64,000 nt of DNA from Caballeronia humi (GTDB lineage Bacteria > Pseudomonadota > Gammaproteobacteria > Burkholderiales > Burkholderiaceae): contig NZ_FCNW02000002.1 in the NCBI RefSeq assembly GCF_001544475.1, forward strand, positions 248,001 through 312,000, read 5' to 3'. This document shows, in pieces, positions 55,015 to 64,000 of the stretch (its first letter is position 1; each line of letters starts with the position of its first letter). The notes below the pieces were generated by a model. That model saw only the letters and a list, made by a program, of their open reading frames with translations, was not told the DNA's origin and did no database searches. The position numbers were made by a program, and so were the translations under genes.

Positions 55015-56287
55015 CGGTTGTGCTCCGGGCGAGCCAGTCGGCTGCCTCTTCTATCGTGATGTCGTGGGCGACGCAGCGGCCGAAGCCTGAGGCATCCGGC
55101 TGCGTGGCGTGCTGGTAAAGGTCGTAGCGGCCGGGCGCGACCGCGAGAAGCGTGTTCTCCACGCGATGCGCCGCCGCGCACGAACGCGTACAGCCGCTCA
55201 GGTGGACTTCGCCGGCGTTCGAAGGCAGGCGTTGCGCGAGTTGCAGCGCGTCGGCTTTGGTATCGGCGTGACTGCGCGCGCAGCCCGGCGACCCCGCGCA
55301 CGCGATCAGGCGCGCGAGCGGGTCGCTTGCATCGGTGGCGAGGCCGAGCGCCTGTAACGTGTCGAGGACAGCCGGGGCGTCGTCGCGCGCGATGCCCGGC
55401 ATGAGCACGCTCTGCCACGGCGTCATGCGCAAACGTCCCGAACCTTTCGATGCCGCGAGTTCCGCCAAAGCATGCAGGTTCGACACCGTGAGACGTCCGA
55501 GTGGCGGCTGTGCGCCTACATACATCGAAGCGTCGTTTGCTTCAAAGTGCGCGCCGAGTCGTAGCGAAGGATCGGCCGGAGGGCGGCGCCATCCGTGAAC
55601 GTCACGCGTGAAAGGCAGGTCGAGCGCATCGATCGGCAACGTTTTCAGCAGATCGCGCATGCGCGTCTGTTCCGGCGTGGCGAAATCGATAAACGCGTGC
55701 AGCAGCGCATCGGCAAGCGCCACGACCTGCGCGCGCCCAACCGTACCGATCGGCGTATCGAGCGGGCATCCCGCGAGCCCGAACGCGAAGCGCTCGCCGT
55801 CATCCATCGACGCGAACCAGATGTCGTGCGGATGATCGAGCATCGCGAGCCGCTCGCCGCCATCGACGAGCAGCGCGAATTTCGGCGACAGCGCGTGCAG
55901 CCGCGTATCGCGCTGCATGCCGTCGACGATTTGCGTAGCGAGCGCCCGCGTCTCGTCCGAAGCGATCGGGCTCAGCATCACGTTGCGGATATCGTCGGCG
56001 CCGGGCGTCGCGGGGCCCAGGCCGGCATCGAGCAGCAACGCGACGATCGCGTCATCGCGCACGCCGCGCAACTGCAGGTTGGCGCGATTGGTCACCTCGA
56101 TCACGCCGGACGCGTGACGCGCGGCGGCATCGGCGACGGCATGCGCGGCGGCTGCACTCAGTTCGCCGCCCATCAGACGAATGCGGCAAAGGCCGCCGTC
56201 GCGCGCGGGCACGATGCGCGCGAGCCCCGGACACGCGGAAGCCCGGGGTACCGAAGGCGCATGCGAAGCGGATGAATGTGTGCTCAA
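55007..56287 (-). CDS. cobG: Precorrin-3B synthase CobG (oxygen-dependent)
   Basis: The 426-residue protein resembles sulfite/nitrite reductases: two duplicated halves, and a C-terminal Fe-S/sirohaem-type cysteine cluster ([15 protein letters not shown] and [21 protein letters not shown]). It hydroxylates C20 with O2 and forms the gamma-lactone, the aerobic-pathway hallmark. The start is a TTG at 56287 ([20 protein letters not shown] follows), because further upstream the sequence belongs to a riboswitch. It begins a four-gene operon. Confidence 0.92.
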   Translation of the reverse strand: MSTHSSASHAPSVPRASACPGLARIVPARDGGLCRIRLMGGELSAAAAHAVADAAARHASGVIEVTNRANLQLRGVRDDAIVALLLDAGLGPATPGADDIRNVMLSPIASDETRALATQIVDGMQRDTRLHALSPKFALLVDGGERLAMLDHPHDIWFASMDDGERFAFGLAGCPLDTPIGTVGRAQVVALADALLHAFIDFATPEQTRMRDLLKTLPIDALDLPFTRDVHGWRRPPADPSLRLGAHFEANDASMYVGAQPPLGRLTVSNLHALAELAASKGSGRLRMTPWQSVLMPGIARDDAPAVLDTLQALGLATDASDPLARLIACAGSPGCARSHADTKADALQLAQRLPSNAGEVHLSGCTRSCAAAHRVENTLLAVAPGRYDLYQHATQPDASGFGRCVAHDITIEEAADWLARSTTDA

Positions 56288-56354
56288 AGCGTGACCCGTG
56301 TGGGCTCGCGCGGTAATTGCGGTATCGGTACACCCCGCCCGATCGGCATGCGCA

Positions 56355-56512
56355 AGCATTCTCGTCGGCAGGTCTCTTGGCTGGCAGGTCGCCATCCGCG
56401 CCGGCCTTCCCGGTATAAACCAGTGGCAGTGGAGCGCGGACTCGCTGCGTACAATTGCGGGGGCAGCCACAGTTTTGCTGTGTTCCCTGTTAGGCCCGAA
56501 TCGGGCACCGAC
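56355..56512 (-). promoter_or_regulatory. Cobalamin riboswitch upstream of cobG operon
   Basis: On the minus strand the leader reads CTAACAGGGAACACAGC, GGCTGCCCCCGCAATTGTAC, ATACCGGGAAGGC and then GCCAGCCAAGAGACCTGCCG. The last part is the typical 3' B12-box with pseudoknot partner. The ribosome-binding region of cobG follows about 70 bases later. On the opposite strand this sequence also lies in the region before cobL, which has no riboswitch of its own that I can see. Confidence 0.9.
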
Positions 56513-56623
56513 GAACGAGGTATTATGCCCGCTTTTAGAGCCTGCCAGACCGCTTCGGCGTCTTGCGGCGAGGCAAGGAATGCGGCTCTCAGTCGTGGAC
56601 AAATCGAAATCGAGGATCGACGG

Positions 56624-57820
56624 ATGTCACCCTGGCTGACCGTGGTCGGAATCGGAGAGGATGGCTGGGCGGGCATCTCACGCGATGCGCGCCGCGCGCT
56701 GCTCGCAGCCGACGCCGTCTACGGCGGCGAGCGCCATCTCGCGCTCCTGCCGCCGCGCATTCGCGCGCGTCGCGTCGCGTGGCCGAAGCCGTTTTCGATC
56801 GAGCCCGTGCTGCGTGAGAGTGGCCGCGCCGTCTGCGTGCTCGCGAGCGGCGATCCGATGCTGTTCGGTGTCGGCGCGACGCTCGCGCGGCATCTGACCG
56901 CCCGCGACCTGCGCGTGCTTCCCGCGCCTTCGTCGATTTCGCTTGCAGCCGCGCGCCTGCAATGGGCCGTGCAGGATGTGGTGAGTGTCTCGCTCGTCGG
57001 GCGGCCGCTCGCGTCGCTCAACGCACAGCTTCATCGCGGCGCGCGCCTTGTCGTGCTCAGCAGCGACGGCGCGACGCCCGCCGCGATCGCCGCGCTGCTC
57101 ACCGCGCGCGGTTTCGGCGCGAGCCGGATCAGCGTGTTCGAGCACCTTGGCGGCGCGGAAGAACGCCGCATCGATGCGCGCGCCGACGACTGGACGCATC
57201 CGTCGGTCGCGGCGTTGAACCTCGTCGCGATCGAATGCAAGGGCGATCCCGCGGGCCTGCCGCTCACGCCTGGCCTCCCCGACGACGCCTATCGTCACGA
57301 CGGCCAGCTCACCAAGCGCGACGTTCGCGCGATCACGCTCGCGCGTCTGGCGCCCGCGCCGCGCGAGTTGCTGTGGGACGTCGGCGCCGGCTGCGGCTCG
57401 ATCGGTATCGAATGGATGCGCGCGCATCCGTCGTGCCGCGCGATCGCGATCGAAGCGGACCAAGGCCGGCAGCGCCTGATCGAACACAATCGCGATGCGC
57501 TCGGCGTGCCGGGGCTGCAGCTCGTCGAGGGCGAAGCGCCCGCCGCGCTCGACGGCCTCCCCGCGCCCGACGCGATCTTCATCGGCGGGGGCGTGACGGT
57601 GCCGGGCGTGCTCGATGCCTGCTGGTCGCGCCTGCGCCAAGGCGGGCGGTTGATCGCCAACGCGGTCACGATCCAGAGCGAAGCCGTGCTCTTCACGTGG
57701 CGCGAGCAGCACGGCGGCGAATTGACGCGTATCGGCGTCGCGCAGGCCGAGCCGCTCGGCGCGTTCGATACATGGCGCCAGGCCTTGCCGATCACGCTGC
57801 TGCACGCGCGCAAGCCATGA
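56624..57820 (+). CDS. cobL: Precorrin-6Y C5,15-methyltransferase (decarboxylating) CobL
   Basis: The 398-residue protein has both halves: CbiE-like methyltransferase (about 1-200; [49 protein letters not shown]) and CbiT-like methyltransferase/decarboxylase (about 215-398; [34 protein letters not shown]). The start at 56624 has GAGG upstream. It is divergent from cobG and overlaps cbiD by 4 bases. Confidence 0.95.
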   Translation: MSPWLTVVGIGEDGWAGISRDARRALLAADAVYGGERHLALLPPRIRARRVAWPKPFSIEPVLRESGRAVCVLASGDPMLFGVGATLARHLTARDLRVLPAPSSISLAAARLQWAVQDVVSVSLVGRPLASLNAQLHRGARLVVLSSDGATPAAIAALLTARGFGASRISVFEHLGGAEERRIDARADDWTHPSVAALNLVAIECKGDPAGLPLTPGLPDDAYRHDGQLTKRDVRAITLARLAPAPRELLWDVGAGCGSIGIEWMRAHPSCRAIAIEADQGRQRLIEHNRDALGVPGLQLVEGEAPAALDGLPAPDAIFIGGGVTVPGVLDACWSRLRQGGRLIANAVTIQSEAVLFTWREQHGGELTRIGVAQAEPLGAFDTWRQALPITLLHARKP

Positions 57821-58917
57821 TGCGTGACGAGACGCCCGAACAGCCCGCGACGCTGAGGAGCGGCTACACCACCGGCAGTTGCGCGACCGCGACGAGCCTC
57901 GCGGCCGCACGGCTTTTGCTGTGCGGCGAGGCGAGCCAGCGGGCGGAGATTACTTTGCCGAAGGGGCAGGTCGTCGAGATGCAACTCGTGTACTGCCGGC
58001 TTTCGACGGGCGACAGCGAACTCGCGGAAGCAGCCACCGTCAAGGACGCCGGCGACGACCCCGACGTCACGCACGGCGCGATCGTCTTCGCGCGCGTGAG
58101 GCTCGCGACGAAGCCGGGCGTGCGGTTTTTCGCAGGGCGGGGCGTCGGCACGGTGACGCGCGCGGGACTCGCGCTCGCGATCGGCGAACCGGCGATCAAC
58201 CCCGTGCCGCGCTCGATGATGACCGGTCACCTCGAAGCGATCGCGCGCGAATTCGGCTTCACCGGCGGTTTCGACGTGACGATCGGCGTCGAGGACGGCG
58301 AGGCCCTTGCGCAGAAAACGATGAACCCGCGGCTCGGGATCGTCGGCGGATTGTCGATACTCGGCACGACCGGCATCGTCCGGCCGTTTTCGTGCTCGGC
58401 GTATATCGCGTCGATCCATCAGGGCATCGACGTCGCGCGGGCCAACGGCCACACGCACATCGCCGCGTGCACCGGCAACCAGAGCGAGGACGCGATGCGC
58501 GCGCGCTACGCGATGCCCGACATCGCGCTCGTCGAGATGGGCGATTTCGTGGGCGCGGTGCTCAAGCATTTGCGGCGCGCGCCGGTCGAGAAGCTCAGCA
58601 TCTGCGGCGGTTTCGGGAAGATGAGCAAGCTCGCGTCCGGTCACATGGACCTGCATAGCCGCACGTCGAGCATCGACTTGCCGCAGCTCGCTGTCTGGGC
58701 CGCCGATGCCGGCGCGAGCGGCGCATTGCAGGCGTCGATCCGTGCGGCGAACACGAGCCAGGAAGCGCTTTTGCTCGCGCGCGCGGACGGCATCGCGCTC
58801 GGCGACATCGTATGTGCGCGGGCGCGTGGCGTCGCGCTCGACGTGGTTCCCGGAGGCATCGACGTGGAGACGTTCGCGATCGACCGGCAAGGGCGAATCG
58901 TTGGGGCCGCGCCTTGA
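57817..58917 (+). CDS. cbiD: Cobalt-precorrin-5B C1-methyltransferase CbiD
   Basis: The 366-residue protein has the CbiD signature [66 protein letters not shown] segment ([19 protein letters not shown]) and [23 protein letters not shown]. It methylates C1 with removal of the two-carbon fragment, normally in the anaerobic pathway. Here it takes the place of CobF. The ATGATG start overlaps the cobL stop; the stop overlaps the TTG of cobK. Confidence 0.94.
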   Translation: MMRDETPEQPATLRSGYTTGSCATATSLAAARLLLCGEASQRAEITLPKGQVVEMQLVYCRLSTGDSELAEAATVKDAGDDPDVTHGAIVFARVRLATKPGVRFFAGRGVGTVTRAGLALAIGEPAINPVPRSMMTGHLEAIAREFGFTGGFDVTIGVEDGEALAQKTMNPRLGIVGGLSILGTTGIVRPFSCSAYIASIHQGIDVARANGHTHIAACTGNQSEDAMRARYAMPDIALVEMGDFVGAVLKHLRRAPVEKLSICGGFGKMSKLASGHMDLHSRTSSIDLPQLAVWAADAGASGALQASIRAANTSQEALLLARADGIALGDIVCARARGVALDVVPGGIDVETFAIDRQGRIVGAAP

Positions 58918-59669
58918 AGCGCGTCCTGCTGCTCGGCGGCACTGGCGACGCGCTCATCATCGCGCGGCGGCTCGGGCCCGCGCACGTCTACAGTCTCGCG
59001 GGACTCGGGCGCGTCCCGGGAGATTTGACGTGCGGCGTGCGCGTCGGTGGATTCGGCGGTGCGTCCGGGCTTGCGGCGTTCGTCCGGGAACAAGACATCG
59101 GCTTGATGATCGACGCGACGCATCCCTACGCCGCGCAGATGAGCCGCAACGCGTGCGAGGCGAGCGCGCTGACCGGCGTGCCGTGCTGGGCGATCCGGCG
59201 CGCCGCGTGGCAGCCGCAAGCCGGCGACGACTGGCGCGATGCCACGGGCTGGAGCGACGTGATCGAACGCATCGCGCTGTATCGGCGGGTGCTCTGGACG
59301 CTCGGGCGCGAACCGCTCGCGCATCTCGACGAGATTCCGCCGTCGCAGCACTGGACGATCCGCTGTCTAGACGCGCATCCGGGCAACGCGCGCGCGACTG
59401 TCATCGGCGCGCGCGGGCCGTTTTCTCTGGAAGGTGAGCGGGCGTTTTTTAGCGCGCATCGATTTGATGTCGTGGTCAGCAAGAACAGCGGCGGCAGCGC
59501 GACCGAGGCGAAGCTCGCGGTTGCGCGCGAATTGCGTGTGCCGGTCGTGATATTGCTGCGGCCGGTTTTGCCTGCTGCGACGCGCGAATTCGACAAGACC
59601 GCCGCTGCCTTGCAAGCGCTCGCGCAATGGCTCGATCCCGATCAACTTCTCACGAAAGAATCTGTATGA
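58914..59669 (+). CDS. cobK: Precorrin-6A reductase CobK
   Basis: The 251-residue NADPH-dependent reductase begins, from a TTG overlapping the cbiD stop (TTGA), [20 protein letters not shown] and has [38 protein letters not shown] and [22 protein letters not shown]. All are CobK/CbiJ markers. The alternative upstream frame is unsupported. It overlaps cobM by four bases. Confidence 0.94.
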   Translation: MKRVLLLGGTGDALIIARRLGPAHVYSLAGLGRVPGDLTCGVRVGGFGGASGLAAFVREQDIGLMIDATHPYAAQMSRNACEASALTGVPCWAIRRAAWQPQAGDDWRDATGWSDVIERIALYRRVLWTLGREPLAHLDEIPPSQHWTIRCLDAHPGNARATVIGARGPFSLEGERAFFSAHRFDVVVSKNSGGSATEAKLAVARELRVPVVILLRPVLPAATREFDKTAAALQALAQWLDPDQLLTKESV

Positions 59670-60391
59670 CGGTCTATTTCATCGGCGCCGGGCCGGGCGA
59701 TCCTGAACTCATCACCGTCAAAGGGCAGCGGCTTATCCGCTCGTGCCCGGTGATCCTGTTCGCCGGTTCGCTCGTGCCGGAAGCGGTTCTGGCCGGGCAT
59801 CGCGCGGAAAGCGTGGTGAATACGGCCGAACTCGATCTCGACGCGATCGTCGCGCTGCTTCGGGACGCGCACGCGAAAGGACAGGACGTGGCGCGCGTGC
59901 ATTCGGGCGATCCGTCGCTCTATGGCGCGATCGGCGAGCAGATTCGCCGGCTGAATGCGCTTGCGATTCCGTATGAAATCGTGCCGGGCGTGACGGCGAC
60001 GGCGGCGACGGCTGCGACGCTCGGGTGCGAACTCACGCTTCCCGGCATCTCGCAGACGGTGATCCTTACACGCTATGCCACGAAGACGTCGATGCCCGAA
60101 GGCGAAGCGCTCGCCGACCTCGCCCGGCACCGCGCGACGATGGCGATTCACCTCGGTGTGCGGCATATCGAGCGGATCGTTGCTGATCTGATTCCATATT
60201 ACGGGGTGGATTGTCCGGTGGCGGTGGTGTTTCGCGCGAGCTGGCCCGATGAGGAGAAGGTGATCGGTATGCTCGGGGATATCGCGGGGAAAGTGCTATC
60301 CAAGGGGATCGAGCGGACGGCGTTGATCGTCGTCGGGCGGGTGCTGGGTGCGGAGGGGTTTGCGGATTCGTCGTTGTATCAAAAGGCTTAG
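59666..60391 (+). CDS. cobM: Precorrin-4 C11-methyltransferase
   Basis: The 241-residue SAM methyltransferase starts [20 protein letters not shown] at the ATGA overlap with cobK. Further CobM/CbiF markers are LFAGSLVPEAVLAGH, RVHSGDPSLYGAIGEQIRRL, VPGVTATAATAATLGCELTLP and AIHLGVRHIERIV. It is the last cobalamin enzyme gene of the rightward operon. Confidence 0.95.
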   Translation: MTVYFIGAGPGDPELITVKGQRLIRSCPVILFAGSLVPEAVLAGHRAESVVNTAELDLDAIVALLRDAHAKGQDVARVHSGDPSLYGAIGEQIRRLNALAIPYEIVPGVTATAATAATLGCELTLPGISQTVILTRYATKTSMPEGEALADLARHRATMAIHLGVRHIERIVADLIPYYGVDCPVAVVFRASWPDEEKVIGMLGDIAGKVLSKGIERTALIVVGRVLGAEGFADSSLYQKA

Positions 60392-60397
60392 CTCGCG

Positions 60398-60544
60398 ATG
60401 CGCGATCTCGATTCGCTGTTCGAGGCGCTAGGGAAGTCGGCGTTTCGCAGGCGCCTCCGGGTCGGCGCGCGCGAGTTGGCTTATTTACACGGGGAAGTCG
60501 CAGTTTTGGAGACGGCGCTGGCGATGGAGGGTGCATCGCGGTAG
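60398..60544 (+). CDS. Tiny protein resembling the N-terminus of DUF4186, probably a remnant
   Basis: A 48-codon frame starts 6 bp after cobM with MRDLDSLFEALGKSAFRRRL and continues RVGARELAYLHGE. The first 33 residues resemble the start of DUF4186 proteins, but the usual Cys-containing remainder is absent. No clear ribosome-binding site is visible. It may be a truncated gene read through from cobM. Confidence 0.4.
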   Translation: MRDLDSLFEALGKSAFRRRLRVGARELAYLHGEVAVLETALAMEGASR

Positions 60545-60555
60545 CGCCGTTCACA

Positions 60556-61320
60556 TCACGCGTCGTGCGAAGCGCCCTCGAGGCGCGCCCGCTTCATCTT
60601 CGCCCTCCGCGACAGCATATTCAACCCCTCGACCAGCGCCGAGAACGCCATTGCCGCGTAGATGTAGCCTTTGGGCACGTGCGAACCGAACCCTTCCGCG
60701 ATCAGCGTCATCCCGATCACGAGCAAGAATCCAAGCGCCAGCATCACGATGGTCGGATTGCGCTCGATGAACCGCGACAGCGGCCCCGCTGCAAAAAGCA
60801 TCACCGTCACCGCTGCGATCACGGCGATGAACATGATCGGAATGTGTTCGGTCATGCCGACTGCCGTCACGATGCTGTCGATCGAAAACACCAGGTCGAG
60901 CACCAGAATCTGCCCGATCGCCGACATAGGCGAAAGACCCGTCGTCTTCACATCAGAACCACCCACATCTTCATCATGCGCGACGTGGTGGTGAATTTCC
61001 TTCGTCGCCTTCCACACGAGGAACACGCCCCCCGCGATCAGGATCAAGTCGCGCCACGAGAAACCGTGTCCGAACGCTTCGAAGATCGGCGTCGTGAGGC
61101 GCACGATCAGCGCAATCGTGCCAAGCAGCCCGAGCCGCATGATCAGCGCGAGCCCGATGCCGATTTTCTGCGTACGCGCGCGATGCTCGGGCGGCAGTTT
61201 GTTCGTGAGGATCGAGATGAAGATCAGGTTGTCGATGCCGAGCACGACCTCCATCACGACGAGGGTTGCGAGGGCGGCCCAGGCGGCGGGATCGCTTGCC
61301 AGTGCAAGGAAATAGTCCAT
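60556..61320 (-). CDS. TerC family integral membrane protein
   Basis: The 254-residue protein has seven or so hydrophobic helices with the family acidic motifs: [24 protein letters not shown] in the first helices and [19 protein letters not shown] later. TerC-family proteins are linked to tellurite resistance and to manganese export. A histidine-rich loop ([14 protein letters not shown]) lies between. I looked for a yybP-ykoY manganese riboswitch upstream and did not see one. It converges on the cobM operon. Confidence 0.9.
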   Translation of the reverse strand: MDYFLALASDPAAWAALATLVVMEVVLGIDNLIFISILTNKLPPEHRARTQKIGIGLALIMRLGLLGTIALIVRLTTPIFEAFGHGFSWRDLILIAGGVFLVWKATKEIHHHVAHDEDVGGSDVKTTGLSPMSAIGQILVLDLVFSIDSIVTAVGMTEHIPIMFIAVIAAVTVMLFAAGPLSRFIERNPTIVMLALGFLLVIGMTLIAEGFGSHVPKGYIYAAMAFSALVEGLNMLSRRAKMKRARLEGASHDA

Positions 61321-61991
61321 GTGGTGCGTTCGAAGTGACGTTGAGTTGCGGGTATGTTCAGCGATGCGGGCAGCGCTGTCGAGGGCCGCCGATGATACTT
61401 GACCTTACGCAGCGATTGTAAGGTTAATGAAAAGATAAGAGGCTTGCCGTTGAAAAAAGTTCTCGACCCGTGAAAACACCTCTGCTTGCACAGGCTGTTA
61501 TTTCAAAGGTGGACGTAGCCATCTCGTTTTTATATACTGCCGCCTCGCCAACAGAATCGCTGCAGTTTGAAGATAGTTGCGCGGGGTTCGCGTCAAAAAG
61601 CGCACACAAGTGCTTGACCGCATCCAGAACCCGTGCTCATACGACCGGTGCGCATACTTCGTGACGCCCTGGTCCGTTCCTTGCAGAGCGCGCCATAAGA
61701 CCGGCTGCGGTCTCACTCATCGCCGTCCGCATGACGGTGTCCTGCCCATCCCGGCAAATTAAAGGCATTCAGCATCGAGCCAACGCCGGGCGGGAAACGG
61801 GTTTTCAGCTTCCGGCAGTTGATGCTTCGCCGGATGCCTGCGCCCAACGTTCGCGCCATTAGTCGCGCTGCCTCGGCAGCCGCGGTTCAGTCGAACTTTT
61901 CCGCAGCGGTTTCGCACTTATTCGCGACAGGCCGCCGCGTCGCATCGTCTTGCCGTTCAGACGATGCATCGAACAAGGAGACTCACGCTTC
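61321..61991. other. Intergenic region, no convincing gene
   Basis: These 671 bp separate the divergent TerC gene and the quaternary-amine transporter operon. I found no frame with both a ribosome-binding site and recognisable protein features, no tRNA and no riboswitch. It contains a MerR-type dyad (61399-61430). The last 15 bases before 61992 hold the AAGGAG for the permease gene. Confidence 0.45.
61399..61430 (+). promoter_or_regulatory. MerR-family-type promoter dyad without a recognised target
   Basis: TTGACC (61399-61404) is followed 20 bp later by a TAATGA-like -10. The dyad ACCTTAC-N9-GTAAGGT (61402-61424) is centred in the spacer, as in promoters activated by MerR-family regulators. 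Read on the minus strand the same dyad has TTAACC and AAGTAT 20 bp apart, 75 bp before the TerC gene. Confidence 0.45.
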
Positions 61992-62708
61992 ATGAATCAT
62001 CGACTCATCAGGATCGCCGCCGCCGTGGCCGCGATCGGCATCGTCGTCGTGCTGCTCGCGCGTGCGATCGGCGCCGACGCGTTCCATCAGTACCGCGACG
62101 ACCTCGTCTACTACACCGCGCGGCATCTGGCCCTTGTTGGCTATTCGATGGCGCTCGCGCTCGTCATCGGCGTGCCGGCCGGCGTGCTGCTCTCGCGGCC
62201 GTCGTTTTCGCGGCACGCCGAGCGCTTCATGCAGATTTTCAACATCGGCAACACGATTCCGTCGCTCGCGGTGCTCGCGGTCGCGCTCGGCATCTTCGGC
62301 ATCGGCGACCGTCCCGCGATCACCGCGCTCTTCCTCGCCTCGCTGCTGCCGATCACGCGCAACACTTACGAGGGCATGAAAGGCGTGTCGCCCGCGCTGC
62401 GCGAGGCGGCGCGCGGTATCGGCATGACGCCGTGGCAGTCGCTCACGCGGGTGGAATTGCCCAATGCGCTCCCGATCATGGTCGGCGGAATCCGCACAGC
62501 GCTCGCGATCAACGTCGGCAGCGCGCCGCTGGCGTACCTGATCGGCGCCGACAGCCTCGGCACGCTGATTTTCCCTGGCATCTACCTGAACAACCAGCAG
62601 CAGATGCTGCTCGGCGCCGCCGGCACGGCCGTGCTGGCGCTCGCGCTCGACGCGATCGTCGCAGCGGGCAGCCGCCGCGCGCTCGCGCGACGCGGGCTCG
62701 CCGCATGA
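61992..62708 (+). CDS. Quaternary-amine ABC transporter permease (OpuB/YehY type)
   Basis: The 238-residue membrane protein has six or so helices and the MetI-like inner-membrane domain with the EAA loop MKGVSPALREAARGIGMTPWQSL, plus FNIGNTIPSLAVLAVALGIFGIGDRP, which is typical of glycine-betaine/choline permeases of the OpuB class. AAGGAG lies about 12 bases before the ATG. The substrate-binding protein gene follows after 17 bp. Confidence 0.88.
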   Translation: MNHRLIRIAAAVAAIGIVVVLLARAIGADAFHQYRDDLVYYTARHLALVGYSMALALVIGVPAGVLLSRPSFSRHAERFMQIFNIGNTIPSLAVLAVALGIFGIGDRPAITALFLASLLPITRNTYEGMKGVSPALREAARGIGMTPWQSLTRVELPNALPIMVGGIRTALAINVGSAPLAYLIGADSLGTLIFPGIYLNNQQQMLLGAAGTAVLALALDAIVAAGSRRALARRGLAA

Positions 62709-62725
62709 CGCCTGGAGATACCACG

Positions 62726-63628
62726 ATGAAAACTTCCAAATTCAGGCGCTGTCTCGCGCTCGCAGTCCTCGTCGGCGCAGCGATGCAGGCGGGTTCGGCC
62801 TTCGCGGCCAATCTCGTGATCGGCGCGAAAAACTTTACCGAGCAGTACGTGCTCGCCGAAATCACGACGCAATATCTGCGCGCGAAGGGCTACACGATCG
62901 ACGCGCGCACCGGCCTCGGCAGCGTGCTGCTGCGCAGCGCGCAGGAAAACGGCCAGATCGACGTGACGTGGGAATACACGGGCACGGCGGCGCTCGTCTA
63001 CAACAAGATCACGGAAAAGCTCGATCCGAAGACGATGTACGAACGCGTCAAGGAGCTCGATGCCAAGCGCGATCTCGTGTGGCTGAACGCCTCGCCGCTG
63101 AACAACACGTACGCGCTCGGCTTGCCGCAGCAGGTCGCGGAAAAGACGGGCATCCGCACGATTTCCCAGCTCGCCGCGAAGATCAAGTCCGAGCCGGGCA
63201 AGAAGCACGTTTTCGCGATGGACGCCGAATTCGCGAATCGTCCGGACGGTCTGAAGCCGCTCGAAGCCGCCTACGGCATGGATTTCAGCCGCCCCGAAGT
63301 GCGCCAGATGGACCCGGGCCTCGTCTACACGGCGCTGCATAACGATCAGGTCGCAATCGGCCTGATCTACACGACCGATGGCCGCGTGAAGGGCTTCGAC
63401 ATCGTTCCGCTCGAAGACGATCGTCACTATTTCCCGGCCTATAACGCGACGCCTGTCGTCCGCAAGCCGATCCTCGATCAGAACCCGCAGCTCGCGGCGC
63501 AGTTGAACGCGCTGTCGGCGGCGCTGAACAACGATGTCGTGCTGGACATGAACAAGCAGATCGACATCGACGGCAAGCCGGTGCCGGCCGTCGCCGCCGA
63601 GTTCCTGCGCACGCACAAGCTGCCATAA
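62726..63628 (+). CDS. Quaternary-amine (betaine/choline-type) ABC transporter substrate-binding protein
   Basis: The 300-residue protein has a Sec signal peptide (MKTSKFRRCLALAVLVGAAM, cleaved after SAFA) and an OpuAC/OsmF-type domain: LVIGAKNFTEQYVLAEITTQYL, GLGSVLLRSAQENGQIDVTWEYTGTA, and LGLIYTTDGRVKGFDIVPLEDD-like segment. It binds compatible solutes or related amines in the periplasm; which one cannot be told. GGAG precedes the ATG. Confidence 0.88.
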   Translation: MKTSKFRRCLALAVLVGAAMQAGSAFAANLVIGAKNFTEQYVLAEITTQYLRAKGYTIDARTGLGSVLLRSAQENGQIDVTWEYTGTAALVYNKITEKLDPKTMYERVKELDAKRDLVWLNASPLNNTYALGLPQQVAEKTGIRTISQLAAKIKSEPGKKHVFAMDAEFANRPDGLKPLEAAYGMDFSRPEVRQMDPGLVYTALHNDQVAIGLIYTTDGRVKGFDIVPLEDDRHYFPAYNATPVVRKPILDQNPQLAAQLNALSAALNNDVVLDMNKQIDIDGKPVPAVAAEFLRTHKLP

Positions 63629-63640
63629 AGGGGCCGAAAC

Positions 63641-64000
63641 ATGAACGTATTCGACTATCTATCGGCCAACTGGCCGGAACTGCTTCAACTGACCGCGCAG
63701 CACGTCTATCTGGTAGGAATCGCGGTGGGCTGCGCGATTCTCGTCGGCGTGCCGCTCGGCATCTTCATCAGCCGTCACGAATGGCTGGCGGCGCCCATGC
63801 TCGGCGTCGCGACTGTCATCCTCACGCTGCCGTCGATCGCGCTCTTCGGCCTGATGATTCCGATCTTTTCGCGCTTCGGGCAGGGCATCGGCGCGGTGCC
63901 GGCGATCGTCGCCGTGTTCCTGTACTCGCTCCTGCCGATCATCCGCAACACGTATCTCGCGCTGCGCAACGTCGATCCGGGCATCAAGGAAGCGGGCGTC
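63641..64000 (+). CDS. Second quaternary-amine ABC transporter permease, truncated by window end
   Basis: The first 120 codons are present: MNVFDYLSANWPELLQLTAQ, then hydrophobic helices and the start of the EAA loop (LRNVDPGIKEAGV). This is the OpuBB/YehW-type partner of the permease at 61992. The ATG lies 12 bp after the binding-protein stop with AAAGGGG upstream. An ATPase gene is expected beyond the right edge. Confidence 0.87.
   Translation, partial: MNVFDYLSANWPELLQLTAQHVYLVGIAVGCAILVGVPLGIFISRHEWLAAPMLGVATVILTLPSIALFGLMIPIFSRFGQGIGAVPAIVAVFLYSLLPIIRNTYLALRNVDPGIKEAGV

Noticed and set aside
61321..61450. yybP-ykoY manganese riboswitch before the TerC gene
   Set aside because: Expected from family habits, but the conserved loops were not recognisable in the leader.

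Overview
The window is a GC-rich, densely coded chromosomal segment from a beta-proteobacterium of the Burkholderiaceae, most likely Paraburkholderia, Caballeronia or Burkholderia. This is inferred from gene content: a ceoR/llpE/ceoA/ceoB/opcM-type efflux locus, a DUF4148 secreted protein, an flhDC master regulator operon and a mixed aerobic cobalamin cluster. No rRNA, tRNA, CRISPR array, IS element or prophage was seen.

Region 1 (1-20 kb) is a mosaic of ordinary genes: an incomplete DszC/SfnB-like flavoprotein, mntH, flhDC with a long AT-rich leader, a 1390-aa CheB-CheR-PAS-kinase-receiver hybrid, a sorbosone-dehydrogenase-like propeller protein, a Rieske/FAD reductase, a GAF-GAF-GGDEF-EAL protein, a GlxA-type regulator and its divergent isonitrile hydratase. 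Three details stand out: a decayed UdgX/DUF3175 junction, a 9-bp x 9 minisatellite, and a 24-codon pqqA gene that sits alone behind its own terminator.

Region 2 (20-40 kb) holds an IclR regulator next to an FAD monooxygenase with its DUF2783 partner, mobB, an adenosylcobalamin-dependent ribonucleotide reductase, a group of very small exported or membrane protein genes, the complete CeoR-LlpE-CeoAB-OpcM multidrug efflux locus, ppk2, a DUF1223 protein and an ornithine-cyclodeaminase-family reductase.

Region 3 (39.6-60.4 kb) is a nearly continuous cobalamin supply cluster. It contains cobalt uptake (cbtBA), a leftward operon cobA-cobE-cobO-cobB-DUF1289, a rightward operon cobW-cobN-chlI/chlD, a leftward operon cobG-cobH-cobI-cobJ, and a rightward operon cobL-cbiD-cobK-cobM. 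Four cobalamin riboswitches can be recognised (before cbtB, cobA, cobW and cobG). Most adjacent genes overlap by 4-13 bases, so translation is probably coupled. The cobaltochelatase small and medium subunits appear to come from one gene by -1 ribosomal frameshifting at an A7 run followed by a 14-bp stem. The pathway is a hybrid: oxygen-dependent CobG occurs together with CbiD (usually the anaerobic-pathway C1 methylase) and a CbiG-CobJ fusion. The B12-dependent ribonucleotide reductase in region 2 is a plausible consumer of the product.

Region 4 (60.5-64 kb) has a TerC-family membrane protein, an apparently gene-free 670-bp interval carrying a MerR-type promoter dyad, and the start of an OpuB/YehYZ-type quaternary-amine ABC transporter that runs off the right edge.
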